Assembly: GCA_030539935.1 (NCBI GenBank)
Contig: JAUNXF010000002.1
Location: 1-32,308, forward strand
DNA: 32,308 nucleotides
Reading direction: 5' to 3'
From: Methanobrevibacter sp.
GTDB taxonomy: Archaea > Methanobacteriota > Methanobacteria > Methanobacteriales > Methanobacteriaceae
Part shown: in pieces, positions 8,092-16,703 of the stretch
How positions within the stretch are numbered: the stretch's first letter is position 1
How the letters are laid out: the number at the start of each line of letters is the position of its first letter
Program-made: the position numbers and the translations under genes
Notes under the pieces: generated by a model
Database searches by the model: none
The model's input: the letters and a program-made list of their open reading frames with translations, nothing else
What the model was told of the DNA's origin: nothing

Positions 8092-9256
8092 AAAGGACAT
8101 ACAATTAAAATTGCTTCGTAAATTTAATGAGCTGTGTGATGAGGCAAATGTCAAATACGCATTGCATGGCCAAGGGGCATTATTGGCATATCAAAATGAA
8201 CCTATTGACAGCTTAAAAGAATTGGAGGTAATGATGTGCCAAGGGGATGCTGAAAAGATTTCCAAGCTCTTGGATGATGATGATTTCTATTTCGAAGACT
8301 TCAGGACAAACCCTAAGTTTGACATTCACTTGATGATGTTTGGATACAGAGATTCCCTGGACTTGAAAATGAGGGATGTTGACTTTAGAAAATCCTATCA
8401 CATAGAAAACAATTGCATCCATATCAATATTCGATTTATAGAACATCTTGTCTCAGGTAAAACCAAGCAAATACTGGATCTTGAACGAAAAGCGTGGAAA
8501 CTGAAAAACTTTGACCTTGAAACCAATCATCTGTGGTATCTGAACTATAGTAAAAAGGCATTGAATGCATTCCATCACATTACTGGAAACGGTCGTACAA
8601 TAAACCGAAGATATAAGACCAAAAAGGACAATTATTCAATATGGACTTGGGATGATATTGAAAAATACCAAATCGTAAGCATTGGTGAAAACAAGATCGT
8701 TAACTCTAATCTATTCAAGGATATTATCGAAACAGATTTGGAAGGCATTCCAACCTATATCCTAAAAGACTTTGAGCGTTACGCTGAATTCTGTTATGGG
8801 GAAAACTGGCCTATAAGAATTTGGGAAAGCCCTTATAAATATACAAGCACTCTCATCAATTGGGAGGAATATTCAAGCATTCCCGAAATTCAAGAATCTA
8901 TGGATAAAATGCAAGAGCTTTATGAAGAAATCTACTCCAATAGCATCAAGGCAAGAAGAGCCAAGGTTGTCATTGCGAACATGAAAAACCATGTAAAGCA
9001 AAGCGGAAGGGTTATTCACAGACGTGAAGAGTATATTGAGCAAAAAGAAGAGATTCTTAAATTATATGAGGATGGAAATATTGATGAATTAAGCTTGATC
9101 TTCAAGCCATTGGTTGAGGCCATGGAAAAAGGTGTCAAATTAGGTTATACCTTTTCAGTTGATGATGAAATCGATGAAATATTCGATTCATATTTAAGAA
9201 AGGTTGATCAGGAAAAAATGGCTGATAAGATTAAAAAATTAAGGATAGACATTTAA
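8081..9256 (+). CDS. LicD-like protein lacking the acidic active-site motif
   Basis: The N-terminus parallels the preceding LicD (KLLRKFNELCDEANVKYALHG against NLFKLLIEIDDICNEHDIDY), but where a LicD has a GG..LGA segment and DDDID this one reads QGALLAYQNEPIDSLKELEV (31-50). The Asp cluster is gone. The C-terminal third is charged and helical and resembles the matching part of its neighbour. It is probably a diverged paralogue without catalysis of its own, perhaps a partner subunit. The start ATG lies within the last codons of the upstream gene, with GGAGG 9 nt before it, so the two are made together. This supports a heteromeric complex by inference only. Confidence 0.75.
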   Translation: MLTKKDIQLKLLRKFNELCDEANVKYALHGQGALLAYQNEPIDSLKELEVMMCQGDAEKISKLLDDDDFYFEDFRTNPKFDIHLMMFGYRDSLDLKMRDVDFRKSYHIENNCIHINIRFIEHLVSGKTKQILDLERKAWKLKNFDLETNHLWYLNYSKKALNAFHHITGNGRTINRRYKTKKDNYSIWTWDDIEKYQIVSIGENKIVNSNLFKDIIETDLEGIPTYILKDFERYAEFCYGENWPIRIWESPYKYTSTLINWEEYSSIPEIQESMDKMQELYEEIYSNSIKARRAKVVIANMKNHVKQSGRVIHRREEYIEQKEEILKLYEDGNIDELSLIFKPLVEAMEKGVKLGYTFSVDDEIDEIFDSYLRKVDQEKMADKIKKLRIDI

Positions 9257-9292
9257 AACATGATGAAAGTCAATTTAAGATAAACATTTAAA
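9244..9292 (+). repeat. Echo of the LicD-like gene 3' end, period 35 bp
   Basis: The end of the gene (LRIDI-stop) is followed 35 bp later by a decayed copy that reads FKINI-stop in the same alignment: GATAGACATTTAAA at 9244-9257 and GATAAACATTTAAA at 9279-9292. Confidence 0.75.
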
Positions 9293-9334
9293 TTATGCTA
9301 AACTAGTAATCAAAGAAATTCAAGGAGGAATAAC

Positions 9335-10396
9335 TTGTACTATATAAATGAAGACGTTAAAAATTTATTTAGAATTTTTGACCAAAATTCAAGAGATGGA
9401 TATATTCGTATGGACTTAAACGAAAATCCGGTTGGCCTATCACAGGAGTTTATAGATGAGGTGCTCTCAAAGGTTACACCGGAATTTGTAGCCAAATACC
9501 CGGAACAGTTGGAATTCACAACCAAATTGGCTGAATTCCTAGGTATTGAAATAGAAAATATCTGTTTGGTGAACGGTTCCGCTGAAGGTATTCGTCATGT
9601 TATTCAAGCTTATAGCAGACCTGGAGGAAAGGTATTGTCAGTTACCCCATCATATGCAATGTATGATGTGTACTGTGAAATGTATGGAAGGGAAAGTGTG
9701 CATGTCAACTATGATGAAAAGCTGGAGATGCATGTGGATGACATTGTCAATGCCATTACAGATGACATTGACCTTGTGATAATATTAAATCCAAACAATC
9801 CTGTCGGTGATGTCTATACATATGAAGAGGCAGATAGGATATTGGAAGCATGCAAGGAACATGAATGCACATTGCTGATTGATGAGGCCTATTTCTATTT
9901 CTACCCAAACTCATTCATCAACTATGCATTGGAAAACGACCATGTATTGTTGACCAGAACATTCTCCAAAGTGTTTTCCCTTGCAGGATGCCGTTTGGGA
10001 TATGTTGTCGGAAAGCCTGAAGATATAGCAATAGTGCAGAAATTGTGCACCCCCCACAATGTCAACGCATTTGGAATGCTCTTTGCCCAATCAATCATCG
10101 AAAAGGAGGGCATGATTGATGAGTTGGTTGAAAAGCAATTAAATGGAAAACAACATCTAATTGATAGATTGATTGAAAATGGATACACAGTCAGTGCCAA
10201 AGAGGGAAACTTCATATTCATCAAGCCTAAAAAGGTGGATGCCTCTGAAATTGTAAGGAGAATGAAAGAGGAGAAGAAGATTTTAATAAAGGTCTACAAG
10301 GACGTTCCTGATTTGGGAGACTGCTTGCGTGTTTCCATTGGGGAAAGTGAGGTTATGGACAAGTTCATTGAAGCATTGAAAGACATCGACCAATAG
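9335..10396 (+). CDS. HisC-like PLP-dependent aminotransferase (or decarboxylase)
   Basis: Fold-type I aminotransferase of the histidinol-phosphate/CobD group, 353 residues: DLNENPVG (27-34), NPNNPVG (152-158), DEAYFYFYP (183-191) and TRTFSKVFSLAGCRLGY (207-223), where Lys212 is the PLP lysine. The TTG start is backed by GGAGG 6 nt upstream, and no better ATG exists. No other his gene is nearby. It sits between LicD-like and opine-dehydrogenase-like genes, so histidine synthesis is unlikely to be its main job. HisC/CobD-like enzymes in Campylobacter capsule clusters make serinol phosphate from dihydroxyacetone phosphate or ethanolamine phosphate from phosphoserine. A similar role here is an attractive inference. 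Confidence 0.85.
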   Translation: MYYINEDVKNLFRIFDQNSRDGYIRMDLNENPVGLSQEFIDEVLSKVTPEFVAKYPEQLEFTTKLAEFLGIEIENICLVNGSAEGIRHVIQAYSRPGGKVLSVTPSYAMYDVYCEMYGRESVHVNYDEKLEMHVDDIVNAITDDIDLVIILNPNNPVGDVYTYEEADRILEACKEHECTLLIDEAYFYFYPNSFINYALENDHVLLTRTFSKVFSLAGCRLGYVVGKPEDIAIVQKLCTPHNVNAFGMLFAQSIIEKEGMIDELVEKQLNGKQHLIDRLIENGYTVSAKEGNFIFIKPKKVDASEIVRRMKEEKKILIKVYKDVPDLGDCLRVSIGESEVMDKFIEALKDIDQ

Positions 10397-10442
10397 ACAA
10401 GAATTAATGGATAAGTCCAAAACAGAAAGACATCGACCAATA
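10378..10442 (+). repeat. Echo of the aminotransferase 3' end, period 47 bp
   Basis: An exact 18-bp match (GAAAGACATCGACCAATA) covers the last codons at 10378-10395 and recurs at 10425-10442. Both copies run into a stop (TAG and TAA). Confidence 0.9.
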
Positions 10443-10523
10443 AATGTTAAAGGAGATAAGATTTCTAAAATATTCAACTAAAATTTTATAGAGACTAAAG
10501 GATAATTAAAAGGAATGGTTAAA

Positions 10524-11639
10524 ATGAAGATTTGTATTGTCGGAGCAGGTAACATTGGCTTGGTATTGGCCAGCACAATAGCCTTATTGAAGGAACATGA
10601 AGTGGTCATTTACACCCATAAGGAATTTGATGCATCCAAATTGACATTTGAGGATGCTGAAAACGATAAGGAATATGACAACTTGGACATTAGCGTGGAA
10701 ACCGATATGGAAAAGGCTTTGGCAAATGCAGATTACGTGTTCTGCACATATCCGGCATTCCTGAGAAAGGATTTCATTGAAAAAAGCAAAGCATATTATG
10801 CAAAAGGATGCAAATTAGGTTTCCTTCCAGGATATGGCGGAGCTGAATACATGTGCAGAGAACTGGTGGAAAGTGGAATTTCAGTTTTCGGCCTGCAACG
10901 TGTTCCTTTTGTTGCAAGACAATCCAACAAGGAAATAGCTACCTGCCTATCAAGAAAAACCAATTTATATCTCGCTTCCATTCCTAAAGATAAGGGTGAA
11001 GAGATCTGCAGGGAAATTGAAGAGCTGATTGGCATTCCAACCACTCAATTGAATGAATATTTGGCGGTTACATTGGCCCCATCAAATCCATTGCTCCACT
11101 TGTCTGGAGTCTATAATGTCTTCAAGGATTATGAAGAGGGGGATTCATACGACAGGCAATTGATGTTTTATGAGGAATGGAATGATGAAACCTCTGAATT
11201 GCTATTAAAATATGATGATGAGCTCCAGGAGATTTGCAATCGCATGAAACCATTGAATCTTGAAGAGGTTGTCTCATTAAGAATCTATTATGAATCACCT
11301 ACTGCAGAGGCCATGACCAGAAAGCTGAAAAGCATCAAGGCATTTGAAGTGGTTCAAGTTCCATTGGTTGAAGAGGATGGGAAATTTTACCCTGATTTCA
11401 ACTCCAGAATGTTTTTAGAGGATTTCCCATATGGAATTGCAATCATAAAATACTTTGGAACATTGACAAATGTTGACACTCCTGCAATTGACACAATCTT
11501 GAAATTTTATGAGGATAAGCAGGGAATCTGCTATTTCAATGAGGATGGAAGCCCTGGAAAGGACTTTGAAAACTCTGGCATTCCAGCGAATTATGGTTTG
11601 GATAACTTGGAATCCATTATAGAATATTATAGGATGTAA
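10524..11639 (+). CDS. NAD/NADP octopine/nopaline dehydrogenase-family protein
   Basis: Opine dehydrogenases reductively join an amine to a 2-oxo acid using NAD(P)H. The N-terminal Rossmann motif GAGNIG is at 7-12. The C-terminal helical domain carries the family stretch LAPSNPLLHLSGVYNVFKDY and then FYEEWNDETSELL. Length 371 fits. An ATG at 10515 is also in frame, but the AGGA abuts it, while the ATG at 10524 has the better 9-nt gap and puts MKICIVGAGN at the start as in relatives. Placed between an aminotransferase and a cytidylyltransferase, it may N-alkylate the amino product or modify a sugar amine. The substrate is unknown. Confidence 0.83.
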   Translation: MKICIVGAGNIGLVLASTIALLKEHEVVIYTHKEFDASKLTFEDAENDKEYDNLDISVETDMEKALANADYVFCTYPAFLRKDFIEKSKAYYAKGCKLGFLPGYGGAEYMCRELVESGISVFGLQRVPFVARQSNKEIATCLSRKTNLYLASIPKDKGEEICREIEELIGIPTTQLNEYLAVTLAPSNPLLHLSGVYNVFKDYEEGDSYDRQLMFYEEWNDETSELLLKYDDELQEICNRMKPLNLEEVVSLRIYYESPTAEAMTRKLKSIKAFEVVQVPLVEEDGKFYPDFNSRMFLEDFPYGIAIIKYFGTLTNVDTPAIDTILKFYEDKQGICYFNEDGSPGKDFENSGIPANYGLDNLESIIEYYRM

Positions 11640-11735
11640 AAAAAGTGAAATTCATCTTTAATGCATTATAATAAAAAAATGAATAAAGTCCATAAATATT
11701 TTTAGAATATAGTGAAAAATTATAAAAGGGATAGA

Positions 11736-12503
11736 ATGATTGGCGTAATATTATCTGCTGGCATGGGTACAAGACTGATGCCCCTTACAAAGGAAATTCC
11801 AAAGACCATGCTTGAAATAAATGGGATGACCCTGCTTGAGCGAATGATAAGAAACTGCATTGATGCAGGCATTAACAAATTCATAGTCATAGTAGGTTAC
11901 AACATGGAAAAGGTGACTGAACTATGTCCACAAATAGCTGAAAAATATGACATTGAAATAAAAGCCATTGCAAATGAAAAGTATGACATTACAAACACTT
12001 CCGTTTCAACCTATCTTGCAAGCAAATTCATTGAGGAAAATGATTTGGATGATTTTGTCCTGATAAATGGTGACAATGTCGTTGACCCAAAGATCATTTC
12101 CAATATAGTCGCTTCCAATAACACAGGAATGATAATAGACAATTTCAAGGAACTGAATGAAGAATCATTCAAGCTTATAATCGATGATGAATCCTTTAAT
12201 GAAGAAAGGACAATAGCCAACGGCAAAATAAATTCCATTGGAAAGGGATTGGACATCCCATCATCCACTGGAGAATTCATTGGAGTCTCTAAGGTGGTCA
12301 GCGATGATGTGGCCGAATTCAATAGGATATTGGAAAGCTTGATTGAAGAGGATCCTCAAAACTACTATGATTTTGCATTTAAGGACTTGAGCATTATCAA
12401 AACAATCGACTTTGTCTTGACAAATGGATTGAAATGGACTGAAATAGATGATCATAATGATTGGGAAAAGGCCCAAATTCTGGTAAGGGAATTGGAAGGC
12501 TAA
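11736..12503 (+). CDS. LicC-like nucleotidyltransferase (probable CTP:phospho-alcohol cytidylyltransferase)
   Basis: The N-terminal signature LSAGMGTRLMPLTKEIPKTM (6-25) is the sugar-nucleotidyltransferase NTP-binding loop with the downstream Lys. LINGDNVVD holds the metal-binding Asp. At 255 residues it is the size of LicC-type cytidylyltransferases (phosphocholine, phosphonate or inositol-phosphate) rather than long glucose-1-phosphate enzymes with a left-handed helix domain. A GTG at 11712 is in frame, but AAAGGG lies 5 nt before the ATG at 11736, which I chose. It would activate a phosphorylated small molecule to a CDP form for the LicD proteins. TagD at 5021 already covers glycerol-3-phosphate, so a second substrate is implied. 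Confidence 0.83.
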   Translation: MIGVILSAGMGTRLMPLTKEIPKTMLEINGMTLLERMIRNCIDAGINKFIVIVGYNMEKVTELCPQIAEKYDIEIKAIANEKYDITNTSVSTYLASKFIEENDLDDFVLINGDNVVDPKIISNIVASNNTGMIIDNFKELNEESFKLIIDDESFNEERTIANGKINSIGKGLDIPSSTGEFIGVSKVVSDDVAEFNRILESLIEEDPQNYYDFAFKDLSIIKTIDFVLTNGLKWTEIDDHNDWEKAQILVRELEG

Positions 12504-12564
12504 ACCTTTTAAATGCCTTAAGGAAAAACTATAGGGTAAAAAGGAATTATATGGAGAAACTGTT

Positions 12565-13758
12565 ATGAACATAAAAAAGATTCTTAAGGACATGGCAAAA
12601 TACTCTGTAAGAGGATTATACATTTTAGGGTCCCATATCATTCCTGCCAATGAAAAGATCATTCTTTTTGAATCAGGCAATGGCCGTAATTATTCAGGAA
12701 ATCCAAGATACATTTATGAGGAAATCCTTAATCAAGGTTTGAATGATGAATTTAAGTGTGTGTGGTCACTCATAGATACAGACATCAAAATTCCAGGAAA
12801 TCCAGTCAAGGTGAGGAGGTCCTATTTCAAATTTCTATACTACACTCTTAGAAGCGGCGCCTGGATATTTGATGCAAGGCACCTATACTATCTCAGAAAA
12901 AACAAGAAAGCCAAATACGTTCAGACATGGCATGGAACTCCACTTAAGAAATTGGCGCTGGATATGGAATACATGGACATGAACGGCAGCCAAGACATTG
13001 AAAGGTATCATCAGGAATTTAGGGACAATTCCCTATTATGGCAATACCTCATCTCACAGAATCCATTCTCTTCAGAAATATTTAGAAGCGCATTCGATTT
13101 CAAGGGTGAAATGCTTGAAATAGGCTATCCGAGAAATGACATTCTCATAAACAGAAACAATGCTGAAGACATTGATGAGATAAAAGGCCGATTCAATATT
13201 CCTAAGGATAAGAAGATCATTCTTTATGCTCCTACCTGGAGAGACAATCAATACCACGACAATAACGAGTATAAGTTTGCAACGGAAATGGACTTTGACA
13301 AAATGCATAAGGAATTAGGTGATGAATACACCTTAATCGTAAAGTTCCATTATCTCGTAAAGGAAAACATAGATTGGAGCAGATACGATAACTTTGTAAT
13401 TGAATGTGATGCAGAATGGGACATTCAGGAGCTCTACTTGATTTCTGACATGATGATAACCGACTATTCATCTGTCATGTTTGACTATTCAATCCTAAAA
13501 AGGCCTATGATATTCTTTGCATATGATCTGGACAATTATAAAAACAACTTAAGGGGATTCTATTTCGACATGTTTGAAGAGGTTCCAGGCCCTATATGCC
13601 AAACAAACGAGGAAATGATTGAATTCATAAAAAACTACACTGAAGAGGACTACCAAACCCAATTTGGTGAAAAGTACAAAAAATGGAGTGAGAAGTTCAA
13701 TCCATTCGATGATGGAAATGCATCAAAAAAAGTCATAGAATTGATAAGAAATAAGTGA
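12565..13758 (+). CDS. CDP-glycerol glycerophosphotransferase, TagB/TagF type
   Basis: Transfers glycerol phosphate from CDP-glycerol to a lipid-linked or polymeric acceptor at the inner face of the membrane. Family marks are VQTWHGTPLKKL (119-130) with His123, IGYPRND (186-192), LYAPTWRD (220-227), VKFHYL with His262, and ITDYSSVMFDYSIL (298-311). The two His correspond to the conserved pair of TagF. At 397 residues it has a single transferase domain like the primase TagB, not the ~740-residue TagF, so it could add one unit or polymerise; the sequence does not decide. GGAG lies 8 nt before the ATG. It closes the phosphoglycan run and is the expected consumer of the CDP-glycerol made by gpsA and the TagD fusion. 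Confidence 0.9.
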   Translation: MNIKKILKDMAKYSVRGLYILGSHIIPANEKIILFESGNGRNYSGNPRYIYEEILNQGLNDEFKCVWSLIDTDIKIPGNPVKVRRSYFKFLYYTLRSGAWIFDARHLYYLRKNKKAKYVQTWHGTPLKKLALDMEYMDMNGSQDIERYHQEFRDNSLLWQYLISQNPFSSEIFRSAFDFKGEMLEIGYPRNDILINRNNAEDIDEIKGRFNIPKDKKIILYAPTWRDNQYHDNNEYKFATEMDFDKMHKELGDEYTLIVKFHYLVKENIDWSRYDNFVIECDAEWDIQELYLISDMMITDYSSVMFDYSILKRPMIFFAYDLDNYKNNLRGFYFDMFEEVPGPICQTNEEMIEFIKNYTEEDYQTQFGEKYKKWSEKFNPFDDGNASKKVIELIRNK

Positions 13759-13772
13759 TTGAATAATATTAA

Positions 13773-13832
13773 AAAAAAGAAACTAATCAAATAACATACT
13801 AACCATTTAAAAAAGAAACTAATCAAATATCA
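13773..13832 (-). repeat. Echo of the radical SAM gene 3' end, period 36 bp
   Basis: A 21-bp match lies at 13809-13829 (overlapping the stop of the minus-strand gene) and at 13773-13793. On the minus strand the gene ends MIFD-stop and the echo reads MLFD-stop. Confidence 0.85.
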
Positions 13833-14877
13833 TATTAATCTTATGGCCGCAATTTGTACAGTGGCCATTCCTTATTCTATTTTTATCGCTATTGCAATAC
13901 CTTTCCCTTGCCATCAGCAGCTCACCGCAATTTGGACAATAGGTATTGTTGTCAGCAGGCATGTTTCCCAAGTAAACATATTCCAATCCCATCTCAACAG
14001 CTATTTCCTTTGCTCTCAATAGATAATCGATATTGGTAGGACTCCTGTCATTCATCCTATGCATTGGGAAAAATCTTGAAAAGTGAATGGGAACCTCACT
14101 GCCCAATTCCTCCAAAACGAAGCTGCAGATTGATTTGATGTGGTCTTCATCGGTATTCAAATCATTTATCAAAAGGGTTGTTATTTCCAAATGGGCTTTG
14201 CGCTTGTTTTTCGCTTGATAAATGGCCTTTAAGTTATCAAGTACAATATCCAATCTGCCCCCGCATATTTTCCTATACAGCTCATCGCTATAAAACTTTA
14301 GGTCAATGTTGAATGCATCAATGAACATTAAGGTTTCATCCAATGATTCCTCACTCATGAATCCATTGCTGACATATACATTCCTAAGATTTTTTTCATG
14401 TGCAATCAATGAAGTTTCACGGGCAAAGTCAAAGTATAGTGTAGGTTCATTGTAGGTCCAAGAAATCGATAGGCAATTGTTATTAATAGCATTTTTAACG
14501 ATGGTTTCTGGCAGTATTTTAGTTGAGTTGAATTCATTGAAAGAATTCATTGATAACATATAGTTCTGACAGTTCAAACATGAGAAATTACATCCAAAAC
14601 CACCTAAGGAGTATGTTGAAGAACCTGGCAAAAAGTGATACAAAGGTTTCTTTTCTATAGGATCTATATGAGATGATGCTATTCTTTGATAGTTTATTGA
14701 ATATAATTTGCCTTCTATGTTCTTTTGAGTATTACAGAATCCTAAAGAATTTTCTCGTATTTTGCACATCTTTCCGCATAGATTGCATTGAACTGATTTT
14801 TTAGGTGATGGGCTTTGATTGACTTTGCCATCATCTTCCCCATATAATTTAGTATAGAACCTTGATTCATGTAACAT
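13819..14877 (-). CDS. AmmeMemoRadiSam-system-type radical SAM enzyme
   Basis: Resembles pyruvate formate-lyase-activating enzymes and the radical SAM member of the AmmeMemoRadiSam group. The [4Fe-4S] motif CNFSCLNC (Cys96, Cys100, Cys103) is intact. An N-terminal CNLCGKMCKI segment and a C-terminal zinc ribbon (CPNCG ... CTNCG) flank the barrel. The start could be GTG 14886, but AGGTG at that point is the ribosome-binding site for the ATG at 14877. It sits 30 bp after thiL on the same strand, a likely operon. No AMMECR1 or MEMO gene is in this window. The physiological substrate of the group is not established. Confidence 0.87.
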   Translation of the reverse strand: MLHESRFYTKLYGEDDGKVNQSPSPKKSVQCNLCGKMCKIRENSLGFCNTQKNIEGKLYSINYQRIASSHIDPIEKKPLYHFLPGSSTYSLGGFGCNFSCLNCQNYMLSMNSFNEFNSTKILPETIVKNAINNNCLSISWTYNEPTLYFDFARETSLIAHEKNLRNVYVSNGFMSEESLDETLMFIDAFNIDLKFYSDELYRKICGGRLDIVLDNLKAIYQAKNKRKAHLEITTLLINDLNTDEDHIKSICSFVLEELGSEVPIHFSRFFPMHRMNDRSPTNIDYLLRAKEIAVEMGLEYVYLGNMPADNNTYCPNCGELLMARERYCNSDKNRIRNGHCTNCGHKINMIFD

Positions 14878-14907
14878 TTGAAACACCTGAAAAAGATTAA
14901 TTATGAT

Positions 14908-16062
14908 TCATTCAAGATGTTGGTAGCCTCTTGGACTTATTTTTTCCATATCTCCATTTGAGAGTACCATTTCAACTGTATCATTATCTGTAATCTCTCC
15001 AATTACATAAAAATTCATATCGCTTGACAGCTGTTCTTTCAATTCTTTATTTATTGTGAAAACCAGTTCAAAATCCTCTCCGACATGTAAAAACAAATCC
15101 AAATAATCAATTCCCAAAACATTTGCAATTTGTTTGAATTCATCTTCCACTGGAAGTTTGTCCTCATAAATCCTAATTCCCTTTGCATAAGTCCTTTCAT
15201 TTTCTTCATTGTCGAACAGGAAATGGCTCTTATCCGAATTTAGTATTTCATAAAATTCGCTGGCAATCCCATCTGTAATGTCAGTTGCCGAAACCCTGTT
15301 TTCATTATTGTTGCAATCTCTTAAAATATGGCCTTCCCCATATTTTGCTTCAGGTTTCAATGCCTTAAAAATGGCCATATCGCAGAGAGTCGAATCTATT
15401 TCATAGGCTTTCTTTATCTTTTCTTCAATATCAACCATCTCAAATAGATTATTGTTTAATATCTGCTTTAAATTCAGCAATTCAAATCCAAGCGCTGCAA
15501 GACCAAGCTCTCCACTTATGCAAACAAGGTCCCCCACTTCAAAACCATATTTCATTAGGGCCTTGTCCTTGTGGACTTGACCAATGGCTGTTCCTGAAAG
15601 TATGATTTCATTTGCTTGGTTGGTGTCTCCACCTATAAGTGGGATATCATAATTGTCACAGGCCCTTATCACTCCACAGATCAAGTCGTCAAAATCCTCA
15701 AGGAGCATGTCCTTTGGAATGGCCATGTTAAGTAGGAATCCAATATTATCTGCACCCATGCTTGCAAGGTCGCTTACATTAACTACAACTGATTTGTATC
15801 CCATCTGGAAATAGCTCATTTCATATGGAAAATGGCTTGATTCAATCAGCATGTCAGATGATGAGACCAAATAGCTATTGTCATCTATCCTAATGTCTGT
15901 CAGTGCAGAATCGTCTCCTATTGATGTGGCAAAATCCAAAACAGCACCCTTATGATCCATTGAATTTACTCCACAAGCTGAACAGGTTTTGGACCTTTCA
16001 ATGATTCTTTCTATAAGGCCTTTCTCACCAATGTCAGAGACTTTAATTTGGCTTGATTTCAT
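14908..16062 (-). CDS. thiL: Thiamine-monophosphate kinase
   Basis: ATP-dependent phosphorylation of thiamine monophosphate to the diphosphate cofactor. The AIR-synthase/ThiL fold shows as SIGDDSA (47-53), VSSSDMLIE (66-74), VNVSDLASMGA (94-104) and PLIGGDTNQA (141-150). At 384 residues it is longer than the common ~325-residue form; the extra length includes a Cys pair (SKTCSACG, 25-31) and an insertion in the second half. No ribosome-binding site precedes the ATG, but a TATA-like ATAC box lies about 25 bp upstream, suggesting a leaderless transcript. It is followed by the radical SAM gene. Confidence 0.9.
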   Translation of the reverse strand: MKSSQIKVSDIGEKGLIERIIERSKTCSACGVNSMDHKGAVLDFATSIGDDSALTDIRIDDNSYLVSSSDMLIESSHFPYEMSYFQMGYKSVVVNVSDLASMGADNIGFLLNMAIPKDMLLEDFDDLICGVIRACDNYDIPLIGGDTNQANEIILSGTAIGQVHKDKALMKYGFEVGDLVCISGELGLAALGFELLNLKQILNNNLFEMVDIEEKIKKAYEIDSTLCDMAIFKALKPEAKYGEGHILRDCNNNENRVSATDITDGIASEFYEILNSDKSHFLFDNEENERTYAKGIRIYEDKLPVEDEFKQIANVLGIDYLDLFLHVGEDFELVFTINKELKEQLSSDMNFYVIGEITDNDTVEMVLSNGDMEKISPRGYQHLE

Positions 16063-16079
16063 ATGAGAATATTTGTTTT

Positions 16080-16094
16080 ATTTAGTATAAAAAA
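16080..16094 (-). promoter_or_regulatory. Probable TATA box of a leaderless thiL transcript
   Basis: On the minus strand TTTTTTATACTAAA is centred about 25 bp before the thiL ATG, the usual TATA-to-start distance in archaea, and no Shine-Dalgarno lies between. Confidence 0.45.
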
Positions 16095-16141
16095 TTTTTA
16101 TAATAAATTTTAAAAAACAGTGCAAAAAAGAATGAATAAAA

Positions 16142-16197
16142 TTTTAAGAATAGAAAAAATAGAATAAATAAATTTTTAAGAATTGAAAAAGATGGAA
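16142..16197. repeat. Imperfect 32-bp tandem duplication downstream of the GNAT gene
   Basis: TTTTAAGAAT starts at 16142 and 16174, with similar A-rich sequence after each. Further GATGGAAT repeats lie between here and the gene end. Low complexity makes the exact limits uncertain. Confidence 0.5.
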
Positions 16198-16232
16198 TTG
16201 AATGAGTTGAATGATGAAGAGATGGAATGAAT

Positions 16233-16694
16233 TTAAAAGATCATTGTTTTAAACTCCTTTTTCATACAAATGCACAAGTCGTCTCCTTCAAACTGGCCAA
16301 AGCTTTCTATCACTTCATAGTCCAGTTTCTCATACAGCTTGATGGCCGCTGTATTTTCAGCCCCTGTTTCAATGATTGAGTATTTGAAATTCTCTTCAAT
16401 TGCAAGCTTTTCAAGCTGTTTGATGAGTTTATAAGCTATTCCTTTCCTTCTGTATCTTTTTTTGACATAGACCCTCTTTATTTCAATTGTATCCTTGTCA
16501 AAGAGTTTGAAGCTGGCACAAGCTATTGGCTTTCCCCAATTCAATGCAATAATAACTATATGGGGATCAGCTAAATCATTGTAATCCTCATATTTCTTAA
16601 CAATATCGCCATAAAGCTGGAAATATTCATTGTCAAGTTCTTTTGTAAGCTCTATAAACCTTTCATCCTTCTCATTTGTTATGACCGATTCCAT
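16233..16694 (-). CDS. GNAT-family N-acetyltransferase
   Basis: A 153-residue single GNAT domain. Acetyl-CoA motif A is clear: IEIKRVYVKKRYRRKGIAYK, followed by a helix, then the AAIKLYEKLDYEVIE segment of the final strands. The start has GAGGTGA 5 nt upstream, overlapping the stop of the deaminase gene; only 9 bp separate the two genes, so they are co-translated. The substrate is unknown: a small-molecule amine or protein N-terminus is possible. Confidence 0.87.
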   Translation of the reverse strand: MESVITNEKDERFIELTKELDNEYFQLYGDIVKKYEDYNDLADPHIVIIALNWGKPIACASFKLFDKDTIEIKRVYVKKRYRRKGIAYKLIKQLEKLAIEENFKYSIIETGAENTAAIKLYEKLDYEVIESFGQFEGDDLCICMKKEFKTMIF

Positions 16695-16703
16695 AAGTTC
16701 ACC

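Noticed and set aside
9335-10396. Histidine biosynthesis gene hisC
   Set aside because: No other his gene is nearby and the neighbours are phosphoglycan genes. The family alone does not fix the substrate.
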